64,000 nt of DNA from Roseobacter sp. GTDB taxonomy: Bacteria > Pseudomonadota > Alphaproteobacteria > Rhodobacterales > Rhodobacteraceae. Where the stretch lies: positions 248,001 to 312,000 of the forward strand of contig JADFAE010000005.1 in NCBI GenBank assembly GCA_015665415.1, read 5' to 3'. The notes under the pieces were generated by a model. It saw nothing but the letters and a program-made list of their open reading frames with translations. It searched no databases and was not told the DNA's origin. This document shows, in pieces, positions 33,750-41,911 of the stretch (position 1 is the first letter of the stretch; every line of letters begins with the position of its first letter). Made by a program: the position numbers and the translations under genes.

Positions 33750-34877
33750 TCAGCCAAGGGGGATCAGATGGTTGTCCCAGGCCAGATCCTGTTGGTTCAG
33801 CGCTGCCAACTGGGTGCCATTCAGGGCAAAGATCAGACCGGTTCCGGTGCTGGCCAGCAACCCGGTTGCAGCGGGGGGCAGCCCGGGTGCAGCAGGAGCT
33901 AGGCCGGTTGCAGCGGGAGCCAGGCCGCAGACGTCCTGCAAATGATGCTCGTGCAGCATTGCGGTGCTTGCGCAATTCATGACCTGAACCACGCCGCCGC
34001 GCGGAGAGGTGACCGCGACCCGGCTGCCATCGGGGGTGAAAGCAACTGAGCCGCCATAGCCCTGAAGATTGCGCAGCCGCGGGTCTTCTTCGGCCATCAG
34101 GCGTGGGGATGTGCCAGAGGAATAGAGCCCGACGATGGGCACATCTGCGCCGATGTCCCCTTGCCACTGCATGGCAAAGCCGATGGTGCCATCTTTGGCC
34201 AATGCCAGATGGCGGATCGAATTCAGTTGCAGATCTGGCCCCAGTTCCATCCTGTCGCGCAGATCCCCGCTGAGCGACAGCACGCTCAGGTTGGGGCGCA
34301 TCTCGGCCAGGTTCAGTTTGGCGCGCCCGCTGTCGGGGTGGGTCGCGATGCCGCCATTGGCGACCACCAGCTCGGTGGAGTTGTTGTGGCGGCGCAAAAG
34401 CATGTCATGGGGGCCAATGCCGCCGGATGCAAAACTGCTGGTGCGATGATAGGCGCCCTTGGCCGACCAGACGCCGATCACGCCCCGGCCGGTCTCATAG
34501 TCGTTTTCGGTGGTGAACAGCTGGCGGCCATCCGGTGTGAACACCCCATGGCCATAGAAGTGATGACCCGCCGGAGGCTCCAGCCGGGTGAGGTATGCGC
34601 CGCTGCGGCAGTCGATGACATCGGCAAAGCGGCCGGGGCGGCGGGCAAAAGCAACCGCTTCGGGGCGCTGTGGGTGCGCTGCCGCCGCATGGCCCCGACC
34701 CGGCAGCGGACAGGTAAACCGAAGCGCGCCATCAGCGGACAATCCCGCCAATAGATAACTGCCGTCTGCTGCCCTCGCTGCCGAGAGCAGGGCCGGGGCG
34801 CCCAGATCGGCCCAGCTGGCCTGGGGGGCAAGACCTGTCGCCAGCAACCCGCTGAGAAAGCCGCGTCTGGTGGTCAT
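33750..34877 (-). CDS. DUF1513 protein, Tat-exported, of the iron-uptake cluster
   Basis: This 375-residue protein has a twin-arginine signal (TTRRGFLSGLLATGLAP) and a beta-propeller-like body with YGHGVFTPDGRQLFTTEND and GGSVAFTPDGSRVAVTSPRGG, matching DUF1513. It ends the DUF1111-imelysin-DUF1513 run, which recurs near irpA in proteobacteria and is thought to take part in periplasmic iron handling. Near residues 320-342 the repeat LAPAATG/LAPAAPG/LPPAATG interrupts a blade; see findings. It lies six bases after the imelysin gene. Confidence 0.8.
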   Translation of the reverse strand: MTTRRGFLSGLLATGLAPQASWADLGAPALLSAARAADGSYLLAGLSADGALRFTCPLPGRGHAAAAHPQRPEAVAFARRPGRFADVIDCRSGAYLTRLEPPAGHHFYGHGVFTPDGRQLFTTENDYETGRGVIGVWSAKGAYHRTSSFASGGIGPHDMLLRRHNNSTELVVANGGIATHPDSGRAKLNLAEMRPNLSVLSLSGDLRDRMELGPDLQLNSIRHLALAKDGTIGFAMQWQGDIGADVPIVGLYSSGTSPRLMAEEDPRLRNLQGYGGSVAFTPDGSRVAVTSPRGGVVQVMNCASTAMLHEHHLQDVCGLAPAATGLAPAAPGLPPAATGLLASTGTGLIFALNGTQLAALNQQDLAWDNHLIPLG

Positions 34878-34883
34878 GTCGCG

Positions 34884-35888
34884 TCAGTCCCCGTCTAGCG
34901 AGTTGAATCCGGCGAGCACCCCCAGCGAGGGCCCAAGTTCGCTTTCGATCAGGGCACGCAGATCGTTGACCTCTTGCTGCAGAGCTTCGATGCGAAGGCG
35001 CTTGGCGGGATTGGAGACCCCTGAAAGGCGTGGATCATCCAGCGCTGTGGCGCGGGCGATGGCCTTGTCAAAAACCGCCTCAAGATGCGCACGCAGGGGT
35101 GCATTGTCATCGGCCAGCGCCAGGGCTAGAGGGCGCAGCGATTGCAGGGACAGCAGGATGTGGTGCTGACTGCGCCCTGACCGCCAGGCCTCGGCCCGTT
35201 TCGGGCGTGGGCGATCGAATGTGCCCAGAGGGCGGCCAAGTCGCATATCGGCCAGCAGTTGTAGCCCGGTGTTCAGCGCTTTGTAGAGCTCTTGCTTGAC
35301 TTCGGTTTTGTCCGTGTAGCGACCTGTACCGTTGCGCATCTGTTGGGCATAGCTGTCGCGCCAGTCCTGATGGATCGCAGCGGCATTTGTGGCGATGTCG
35401 CGGGCCATGGCGGCAACCAGGGCACAGCGGTACTCCGTGGGTCTGGCTGCGGAAAAGTCAGGGTCGAAATACATGAATTCCAGCGCATAAAAGCCCCGCC
35501 CTGCGATCGAGGACTGGGCAAAACCCTCTGGTGTCAGCAAGGCGGGATCAGCTGCACGCATGTGCCGGACCAGGGTTTTGGGGGTTTTGCCGCGACTGTC
35601 GGGCCAAAAGGCCAGCGCAAAGGCGCGATTGTCGGTCTCAGTTGGGCCAAAGCGCAGGTGGCTCACCCGGATCCAATTGTCAAAGGCCTCGCGGTAGGCG
35701 CGGCGCAATGGGCTGGCACCGGGGCGGCAGATGAGCTCTGCGGCTTGGGCCAGTCGGTGGCTGCTGTCCGCAAGGGCCTGCATGCCGGGCAGGATTTGCT
35801 GCCCCAGGATCTCTTCCACCATATCAGCTCGTGCTGGCGCGGTGATCAGGCTCGCGCAGGCGGCCAGGGCAAACAGAAGATGTTTCAA
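34884..35888 (-). CDS. Imelysin-family periplasmic protein (TTG start)
   Basis: This 334-residue protein has a Sec signal (KHLLFALAACASLITAPARA) and an imelysin-type helical body. The GxHxxE motif of IrpA-type proteins is replaced here by GFYALE. I chose TTG 35888 because it places the signal peptide at the N-terminus and starts one base after the DUF1111 stop; the frame upstream runs through that gene. It probably works with the DUF1111 and DUF1513 proteins in iron acquisition, which is inferred from conserved clustering. Confidence 0.75.
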   Translation of the reverse strand: MKHLLFALAACASLITAPARADMVEEILGQQILPGMQALADSSHRLAQAAELICRPGASPLRRAYREAFDNWIRVSHLRFGPTETDNRAFALAFWPDSRGKTPKTLVRHMRAADPALLTPEGFAQSSIAGRGFYALEFMYFDPDFSAARPTEYRCALVAAMARDIATNAAAIHQDWRDSYAQQMRNGTGRYTDKTEVKQELYKALNTGLQLLADMRLGRPLGTFDRPRPKRAEAWRSGRSQHHILLSLQSLRPLALALADDNAPLRAHLEAVFDKAIARATALDDPRLSGVSNPAKRLRIEALQQEVNDLRALIESELGPSLGVLAGFNSLDGD

Positions 35889-35889
35889 A

Positions 35890-37452
35890 TCAAAGGCTCT
35901 CCAGAAAACGAATGAGGGCGGCCCGGTCTGTGGGGGCAAGGTCGACCACGCGGTCACGGGCGGTTTGCGCCTCGCCGCCATGCCAGAGCACTGCCTCCAG
36001 CAGGGAACGGGCGCGGCCATCATGCAGATAGGTGGCGCGCGGGTTTACCTGTTTTGTCAGGCCAACGCCCCACAGCGGCGCGGTGCGCCATTCGCGCCCG
36101 GTGGCGCGGCCTTCGGGGCGGTTGTCTGCCAAGCCGTCCCCCATGTCATGCAGTAACAGATCACTATAGGGCCAGATCAGCTGAAAGCTGTTTTCGGGTC
36201 GATCCGCCAGACGCTGGGTGACAAATTTGGGGGTGTGACAACTGGTGCAGCCGCTGGTGTAAAACAGCGCCTTGCCGCGCAGCACCTGCGGGTCAGCGAT
36301 ATCGCGCCGCGCCGGAACCGCAAGATTGCGGGTGTAAAAGGTCACCAGATCCATATTGGCCTGGTCAATTTCGGTGCCGCGCACATCGCCATCTCCATGG
36401 GGCGCTGTACGGCAGGCCGTCTGCAGAGTGGTGCAATCACCAGAGGCGGCGGGAAACAGCGGGGTCGAGATACCCACATCCCCAGAGAAGGCCGCCGCCG
36501 ATTGCTGATGCAGGGTTGGCATGCCAGCCTTGTGACCAAAGCGGCCCAGCATGATACGGTCGAACTCCAGCGACCAGGCAAGGTTGGCGCGGCCGGAAAT
36601 GCCATCGCCATTGCGGTCATCCTCGTCGACATGGGCAAGGATGTCATCGACTGAAATCGCCTCCAGCAGCCCAAGACCGATCATCGGCGGCGCCAGTCGT
36701 GGCGACACCATGGCCTGCGGGTGCAGGGGCCCATAGCCCAGTTCCGCAGCCTCATAGCTTGGGACGCGCAGCTCTGCCGTCTCACCCCCGGCGAGGTCTA
36801 CGATCTGAGGTGTGTAGTGGACACGCAACCGGTATTCGGAGGGCATGCCAGGGGCAGAGAAATCTTGCAGCTGGCCGCCATATGTTGGGTCGGGGGCAGT
36901 GGCGAGGTAGTCTTTGACCGCCTGCATTGCCGCTGGCATTTCAGCGGGGATCGATATGCGCAAAAACATCGAAGCGGAACGATAGTCGGGATCCTGGGGC
37001 ACCTCGCCGCGCCCATCCTTGACATGGCAGCGCTGGCAGGAGCGGGCGTTATACAGCGGACCCAACCCGTCAGAGGCGCGGGTGGAGGCTGGCGAAAACA
37101 CCCAGATCTTTTTGAACAAACCATTGCCGAGCTTGAACTCCAGCTCTTGTTCAAAGGACAGGTTGGCGGAATGCTGGGAAAAGGCCTCATCATCGTCGCG
37201 GGCGCGCACTGTCGCACTGCCGCCGGGGGTCTGTTCAAAGGTCTCGGGGGTGGTGAAATCCTGCGTCGGCGCGGTTGCTGCGGCGATACGACCGCGCTCT
37301 GCGGCGCTGCGGGGCAGGATCGAAAGATGGGGATCACCCAGCCCAAGGCCGGAGAGGTCGAGTGCATAGGCGGGGGAGGCTGCCGCAAGTGCGGCAGCCA
37401 GGAGGAGGTTACTCTTCAGCCGCTTCCATTTTGGTGGCGTTGAGTTGGGCAT
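35890..37452 (-). CDS. Di-heme c-type oxidoreductase (DUF1111)
   Basis: This protein of about 520 residues has a signal peptide ([15 protein letters not shown]) and two heme c motifs, CQRCH at residues 139-143 and CTSCH near residue 405. Other DUF1111 blocks are [15 protein letters not shown] and the C-terminal [15 protein letters not shown]. The family is described as thiol or di-heme oxidoreductases of the periplasm. The start is uncertain: ATG 37452 lies inside the end of bfr (44-base overlap) without a clear Shine-Dalgarno. It precedes the imelysin gene with no gap. Confidence 0.8.
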   Translation of the reverse strand: MPNSTPPKWKRLKSNLLLAAALAAASPAYALDLSGLGLGDPHLSILPRSAAERGRIAAATAPTQDFTTPETFEQTPGGSATVRARDDDEAFSQHSANLSFEQELEFKLGNGLFKKIWVFSPASTRASDGLGPLYNARSCQRCHVKDGRGEVPQDPDYRSASMFLRISIPAEMPAAMQAVKDYLATAPDPTYGGQLQDFSAPGMPSEYRLRVHYTPQIVDLAGGETAELRVPSYEAAELGYGPLHPQAMVSPRLAPPMIGLGLLEAISVDDILAHVDEDDRNGDGISGRANLAWSLEFDRIMLGRFGHKAGMPTLHQQSAAAFSGDVGISTPLFPAASGDCTTLQTACRTAPHGDGDVRGTEIDQANMDLVTFYTRNLAVPARRDIADPQVLRGKALFYTSGCTSCHTPKFVTQRLADRPENSFQLIWPYSDLLLHDMGDGLADNRPEGRATGREWRTAPLWGVGLTKQVNPRATYLHDGRARSLLEAVLWHGGEAQTARDRVVDLAPTDRAALIRFLESL

Positions 37453-37897
37453 AATTTTCGGCACCAATCCGGTCGTGCAGTTCAAGTTGGGTTTCGAGGA
37501 AGTCGATATGGCCTTCCTCGTCTGCCATCAACGTCTCAAACAGTTTCATCGTGACGTAGTCACCGGCGTCGTTGCAAACATCGCGGGCTTCTTTGTATAG
37601 CGCGCGGGCGCTCTCTTCGGCGGCCAGATCGCATTCCAGTGTTTCCTTCGGCGTTTGCCCGATGCGCAGCGGATCCAGTTTTTGCAGATTGGGGTGACCG
37701 CCAAGGAACAGGATCCGGGCAATCAGGTCATCCGCGTGCTGCATCTCTTCGATGCTTTCTTCGCGGCTTTTCTTGGCCATGCTGCCCAGGCCCCAATCGT
37801 CCTGCAAACGATAGTGGAGCCAATACTGGCTCACGGCGGTCAGTTCATGACGCAGTGCCTTGTTGAGATAGTCGATGACTTTGGGGTCGCCCTTCAT
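37409..37897 (-). CDS. bfr: Bacterioferritin
   Basis: This 162-residue ferritin has the full ferroxidase set E18, E51, H54, E94, E127 and H130, and the heme ligand M52. It stores iron as a 24-mer with heme between subunits. AGGAGA lies seven bases before ATG 37897. Its 5' end overlaps bfd by 53 bases and its 3' end overlaps the DUF1111 frame by 44, so storage, release and periplasmic redox genes are packed into one transcript. Confidence 0.95.
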   Translation of the reverse strand: MKGDPKVIDYLNKALRHELTAVSQYWLHYRLQDDWGLGSMAKKSREESIEEMQHADDLIARILFLGGHPNLQKLDPLRIGQTPKETLECDLAAEESARALYKEARDVCNDAGDYVTMKLFETLMADEEGHIDFLETQLELHDRIGAENYAQLNATKMEAAEE

Positions 37898-38138
37898 AGG
37901 TGCTCTCCTGAGTTGTTCTGCGGCGCAGGTTCTGCAGCCCTGCCGGTACGGTCATGTTATCATTGGATCGCATGGTGTCGAGGAACAATGGCATGCAGCC
38001 GCCACAATCCGCCGCCTTTCCTAGGGCGTGGTAGATCTTGCCGGGGGTGATGATGGTTTTGGGGTCCGCGTCGCGCATCCAGTTGATGGCAGCGTGGATG
38101 TCGTGATCCGAGATCTGGGTGCAGTGGCATATGATCAT
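37845..38138 (-). CDS. bfd: Bacterioferritin-associated ferredoxin
   Basis: This 97-residue protein has the Bfd [2Fe-2S] pattern C4-x-C6 ... C45-x2-C48 ([17 protein letters not shown]). Bfd reduces bacterioferritin iron for release. The first about 70 residues are canonical; the last about 20 are read through the bfr ribosome-binding site and the first 53 bases of bfr, an unusually long overlap. ATG 38138 is at the usual start. Upstream is an A+T-rich region likely to carry the promoter. Confidence 0.88.
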   Translation of the reverse strand: MIICHCTQISDHDIHAAINWMRDADPKTIITPGKIYHALGKAADCGGCMPLFLDTMRSNDNMTVPAGLQNLRRRTTQESTYEGRPQSHRLSQQGTAS

Positions 38139-38269
38139 GCGGTGGGTTCCCGGGGTGGCATATCCGAGGTTCTTCTCGGCCCGATTAATATCCGACAAAA
38201 AGAATAGGGATACAAGTTCAAAAAACTTATTGTTTTTATCAGGTAATAGGTGGGGCGGCGAGACCAATC

Positions 38270-38297
38270 AAAAAGGACCGCAGAATCTGCGGTCCTT
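38270..38297 (-). terminator. Rho-independent terminator of the porin-like gene
   Basis: On the minus strand AAGGACCGCAGA/TCTGCGGTCCTT forms a near-perfect 12-base-pair hairpin running into a U-rich tail. It separates the porin-like gene from bfd. Confidence 0.8.
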
Positions 38298-38370
38298 CGC
38301 GGGTCTTGTCGACTCATTCTACCGGTCCCGAGGGAAAGCGTTACCGGTAGAGTTCGGCAAAATCTCCGTG

Positions 38371-39387
38371 TTAGCCCCCCAGCGGGATGATCAGGTTGAG
38401 GGCCAGAATGGTGTCTTTGACGCCGCCATCGTCCTGACGTGCCACTGCGCCGCCCAGGGTCATGCCGTTCTGGAATTCATACTCGGCTGCGATCGAATGC
38501 AGATCGGTCTTGCCAGCGGTGTCAAGATCGCGCTGCGACAGGGTGCCCGACAGGGTCAGGCTGCCAATGGCATAGGCAGCGTTCAGGGTTGCGAAAGTGC
38601 CGTCATCACTGCCGCCGCCAAAGTTGGAGAAGGACGCAATCTCACCAAAGATATCCAGACCATTCTGGAAGGAGTGACCTGCACCAACAACAAAACCCTG
38701 TTCGTCATCCACATCGCCCAGGCTGGCGCTCAGGTGACGGGCGCCAACGTGAAAGCGGGTGCCGTCAACTTCATGGGCCCATTGAATGGCAAAGTTGTCC
38801 AGCTTGCCGGTATTGCCTGCACCACCGGTGTCAGAGCGGTTGCGGCCCCGGTCTTCACCGATGGAACGGCTAAGGGCGGAGGCATCGGCAAAGAAGACGC
38901 CAAAGGACAGGGTGCCTGCGCCGTTGAGTTCGACATCTGCCAGCACACCAACCTGTTCGGTCAGTTCATAGTCTTCGGACAGGGTGCCGCCAAAGTAGCC
39001 GGCGGCATTATCCCAGGCGGTGCCAAATACCGGGTGCAGTTTACCGACGCTGACGGTTGTGGCCTGCCCGAGGCCAAAGCTGAGGCCCAGCTCTTCGACA
39101 TAGGCGCCCATGTCCTCGAAGCTGCGGTCGGCTGTGGCGTCGGTGACGCTTTCGGCGGTCAGCGTCGAAAAGATCTCGATGCCGCTGCCAAAGGTATAGG
39201 TGCCGGTGGCAGTAATGATGGCGTAGGTGTTGCGGATTTCATTGGCGGCGTTGTCGGAGGAGACAACCTGCTCGTTGCCAATTTCGATCTCACCTTCCCA
39301 GGAAAATCCCTGTTCGGCGAGGGCGGCATTGGCGCACAGCAGAACGGGCGCGCCGAAAGCCAGCGCGGCTTTTGTCTTTGTGATCAT
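38371..39387 (-). CDS. Porin-like outer-membrane protein of the iron cluster
   Basis: This 338-residue protein has a Sec signal peptide (KAALAFGAPVLLCANAALA) and a body of alternating beta strands rich in Gly, Thr and aromatic residues, ending in hydrophobic LALNLIIPLGG as an outer-membrane barrel does. No family name is certain. It lies between irpA and bfd on the same strand and has its own terminator, so it is probably cotranscribed with irpA. A role as an entry pore for iron or its complexes is inference from position. Confidence 0.7.
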   Translation of the reverse strand: MITKTKAALAFGAPVLLCANAALAEQGFSWEGEIEIGNEQVVSSDNAANEIRNTYAIITATGTYTFGSGIEIFSTLTAESVTDATADRSFEDMGAYVEELGLSFGLGQATTVSVGKLHPVFGTAWDNAAGYFGGTLSEDYELTEQVGVLADVELNGAGTLSFGVFFADASALSRSIGEDRGRNRSDTGGAGNTGKLDNFAIQWAHEVDGTRFHVGARHLSASLGDVDDEQGFVVGAGHSFQNGLDIFGEIASFSNFGGGSDDGTFATLNAAYAIGSLTLSGTLSQRDLDTAGKTDLHSIAAEYEFQNGMTLGGAVARQDDGGVKDTILALNLIIPLGG

Positions 39388-39413
39388 GGGGTCTGTTCTT
39401 TCTGGTGAAGAGG

Positions 39414-39436
39414 CCTGGCTGCAGGTGTCAGCCAGG
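39414..39436 (-). other. Hairpin between irpA and the porin-like gene
   Basis: CCTGGCTG/CAGCCAGG with a seven-base loop lies in the 92-base gap, without a U-run. It may stabilise the irpA 3' end or weaken read-through into the porin-like gene. Confidence 0.4.
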
Positions 39437-39479
39437 TCCTCCGGTTTTCGATTTTGTTATGTTATCACATCTCGATCAT

Positions 39480-40748
39480 CTAATGAAAGACTGCCGTAGG
39501 ATTGTCAAGACTGTCGGAGCCTTCAATTTCCAGGGCGTCAAGATCCAGCAGTTTCACGACACGTTCGATGGAACGGGTTTGATCGACCAAGCCATCTACG
39601 CCGCCCATGATCAGAGCTTCGCCGGCTGCATTTCCGGCTTCCAGCATTTGGTCGTAGGACGTGCCGGCCTCGGCCGTTAGTTTAATTCTTCCAAGCGCTT
39701 GCATGGTGTTGGCCAGCTTGGTGCGCATCTCGCTATCCAGGGTTGGATCCGCGGCAGAAACCAAATCCGACAGGGAGGGGCCGGAAACGAGCTCTCCTGA
39801 GGCACGCACGTATTCGCCCAAATAGACGTTTTGTACGCCCAATCCGTCATAATAGTGGCTGTTGTGAGTATTGTCGGAGAAGCAGTCGTGCTCTTCTTCT
39901 GGGTCGTTCAGCATCAGGCCCAGGCGCATGCGTTCACCGGCGGTCTCACCGTAGGACAGCGAGCCCATGCCGGTCAGCATGGCGGAGATACCGGCGTTTT
40001 CGTCGCTCAGCAGGGTGGTGCGACCTTCGCCAGATGCGCCCCACTGTGCCGCCATCCATTCCAAATCGGAGACCAGCAGATCGGTGGCAGCCTTGAGGTA
40101 TTCCCCGCGTCGGTCGCAATTGTCATTGGTGCAGTCATCACCCGCCGCGTAATCGGTCCAAGCGCGGGCACCCGCACCATGGTTGGTGCCGTTCAGATCC
40201 TGGCCCCAGAGCAGGAATTCAATGGCATGATAGCCGGTGGCGACATTGGCCTCGACACCATCTGCTTCGTGCAGGGTTTCGGCCAGCAATTCGGGTGTGA
40301 TCTGGCTGGTGTCGATGGTCTTGCCCGACAGTTCAAAGGCCGGGTTGGCGACGACGTTGAGCGCGGCCAAGGTGTTTTCGTCGCTGGGACCACCGTAAGA
40401 GGCGTCAACATAATCGATCAGGCCTTCATCCAGGGGCCAGGCATTGACCTTGCCCTCCCAGTCGTCGACCACGGCATTGCCAAAGCGGAACACTTCGGAC
40501 TGCTGATAGGGGACGCGTGCGGCGAGCCAGGCTGATTTTGCCGCCTCGAGCGCTTGTGCAGAGGGAGAAGCAATCAAGGCTTCGACAGCGCCCTGCAGGA
40601 CCTTGGCGGTGATCAGGCTGTCTTGGTACTTAGCCTCGGCGATATTGGCGTAGTTTGTCAGTACCGCAGCTTTGTCGGTGGCAAAGGCAGGCATTGCACC
40701 AAGCGTGAGGGCAGCCAGAGCGGTGCCAGTTAGAAACAGAGATTTCAT
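39480..40748 (-). CDS. irpA: Iron-regulated imelysin-like protein IrpA
   Basis: This 422-residue protein has a Sec signal peptide (LTGTALAALTLGAMPAFA) and two imelysin repeats. The GxHxxE motif is intact at G172-Y-H174-A-I-E177 within GYHAIEFLLWGQD. IrpA proteins are needed for growth under iron limitation in some bacteria. It follows the Cys-rich gene by 43 bases on the same strand and lies near hemP, which supports iron regulation. It is the canonical copy; the gene at 34884-35888 is the divergent one. Confidence 0.9.
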   Translation of the reverse strand: MKSLFLTGTALAALTLGAMPAFATDKAAVLTNYANIAEAKYQDSLITAKVLQGAVEALIASPSAQALEAAKSAWLAARVPYQQSEVFRFGNAVVDDWEGKVNAWPLDEGLIDYVDASYGGPSDENTLAALNVVANPAFELSGKTIDTSQITPELLAETLHEADGVEANVATGYHAIEFLLWGQDLNGTNHGAGARAWTDYAAGDDCTNDNCDRRGEYLKAATDLLVSDLEWMAAQWGASGEGRTTLLSDENAGISAMLTGMGSLSYGETAGERMRLGLMLNDPEEEHDCFSDNTHNSHYYDGLGVQNVYLGEYVRASGELVSGPSLSDLVSAADPTLDSEMRTKLANTMQALGRIKLTAEAGTSYDQMLEAGNAAGEALIMGGVDGLVDQTRSIERVVKLLDLDALEIEGSDSLDNPTAVFH

Positions 40749-40791
40749 CTGCGTAGTCCTTGATGAAGTGAGTTGATTTGGAAAATCGGGA

Positions 40792-41271
40792 TCAGTGAAG
40801 GGTGGCGCTGGCGGCGCGATAGATGCGGCGCCGAGGCGTGCCGGGGGTAACCTGTTGCAGCAAGAGGCCGAATTGCGCAGCCAGGGCGCTCAGGGTCTGG
40901 ACCTGCTGTGGCCGCACGAGGAGCGAAGCCAAAAGCGCGGCGTCACCGGTCTGGTCGGTTGCTGCGGCGGCCAGCAGGTTGGCAAAGCAGTTCTCATCAG
41001 CTCCTAGGCAGGAGCATGTCATACCATGGCGCACCAGCGGACGGCGGCCATGTTTGACGCAAAAATCGCAAAGCTGCCCAAAAGCATCAAAGGCGCTGTC
41101 GGCGAGTTCTGCGCCCAGCAACTCCCTGAAGGTTTGATATAGATCCGCACGAGCCTCTGCGCCGCCAAACCAGTGGCGCAGGTAGCGCACTGCCCCGGCT
41201 TCGAGCGGGGGCAGCTCCGTGATCAAGCCGACGGTGGCACCGCCGCGTGTGGGGCTGTTGTGCGTGGTCAT
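40792..41271 (-). CDS. Cys-rich protein of unknown function in the hemP-irpA operon
   Basis: This 159-residue protein has no signal peptide. It has five cysteines as C68-x2-C71, C86-x-C88 and C95 (LCDFCVKHG, MTCSCLGADENC), a pattern able to bind an Fe-S cluster or metal, flanked by two helical regions. I do not recognise the family. Its ATG overlaps the hemP stop by four bases and it precedes irpA, so it is coexpressed with heme- and iron-uptake genes. Function unknown; an iron-responsive redox or assembly factor is one possibility. Confidence 0.75.
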   Translation of the reverse strand: MTTHNSPTRGGATVGLITELPPLEAGAVRYLRHWFGGAEARADLYQTFRELLGAELADSAFDAFGQLCDFCVKHGRRPLVRHGMTCSCLGADENCFANLLAAAATDQTGDAALLASLLVRPQQVQTLSALAAQFGLLLQQVTPGTPRRRIYRAASATLH

Positions 41272-41438
41272 TTGGTCAGGATCAGCTTTCCGGCCCGGGT
41301 GATGCGCAGGCTGTAAATCTGACCGTTGAGCAGGATGCGGGCCTGAATGCCGCCGCGCGTCAGCTCTTCGGCGTGGTAGGTCGGGAAGACTTCGGTGGTT
41401 GCGGTGGTTGCCACCGGCTGGGGTGTCATCTGGTTCAT
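41268..41438 (-). CDS. hemP: Hemin uptake protein HemP
   Basis: This 56-residue protein ends with the HemP signature ARILLNGQIYSLRITRAGKL followed by ILTK. HemP is a small iron-regulated protein associated with heme uptake. Start and stop overlap the neighbouring genes by four bases on each side (ATGA), tying three small genes together. Confidence 0.88.
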   Translation of the reverse strand: MNQMTPQPVATTATTEVFPTYHAEELTRGGIQARILLNGQIYSLRITRAGKLILTK

Positions 41439-41602
41439 GAGTGTCGCCCATTGTTGAATTCCGCCTTGTCCAAAAGCCATTCCAGACAGAAGCCGGACAG
41501 AGATCCGCTGGGGGCAAAAACGGCAGCCCAAAGTGCCTCGCGACCGACCTGAGTATCAGATCGAAGGGGGGCGGAAATGGTGTGGGATTTTCCGTTCGAC
41601 AT
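41435..41602 (-). CDS. Small protein upstream of hemP
   Basis: This 55-residue frame has a stop overlapping the hemP ATG by four bases. It has a C-terminal amphipathic stretch (GSLSGFCLEWLLDKAEF) and no signal peptide. No family was recognised. The Shine-Dalgarno is weak, but the ATGA coupling and position after an iron-type operator support a real gene. Confidence 0.55.
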   Translation of the reverse strand: MSNGKSHTISAPLRSDTQVGREALWAAVFAPSGSLSGFCLEWLLDKAEFNNGRHS

Positions 41603-41672
41603 GGTGGCGATTTCTATTTGCGTGATGTGAAGCGGGCTGGCCTGACTCGCAGGGTGGCTGAGATCCTTATAC

Positions 41673-41689
41673 CTGATTATTTTAATCAG
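41673..41689. promoter_or_regulatory. Palindromic iron-type operator candidate
   Basis: CTGATTA-TTT-TAATCAG is a perfect inverted repeat with the TGA-N9-TCA architecture known for alphaproteobacterial iron-responsive sites (RirA/IscR type). It lies about 70 bases upstream of the first small gene of the hemP-irpA run. Confidence 0.6.
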
Positions 41690-41812
41690 AAAAGCGATTC
41701 CGAGTAATTTTGTCAGAAAATATGATTTTGCGCTGCATTGTTTCCAAATTGGCCCCAATGGTCTGTGGATGGAGGGGATTGGCGCGCGAAGGTGGATTTC
41801 GCTTTCAAACGG

Positions 41813-41841
41813 AAAAGCCCGCCTCAAGTGAGGCGGGCTTT
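41813..41841 (-). terminator. Terminator after metG
   Basis: AAAGCCCGCCTC/GAGGCGGGCTTT with a four-base loop gives a strong symmetrical hairpin with A/T ends, working on either strand. A second hairpin (GGAGCCCC/GGGGCTCC) lies between it and the metG stop. Confidence 0.8.
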
Positions 41842-41911
41842 GCAGGTCTTGGAGCCCCCAAAAGGGGCTCCGGATTGGGAATCCTGGCTGAGGCCGGGCT
41901 GAAAGGAGGGC

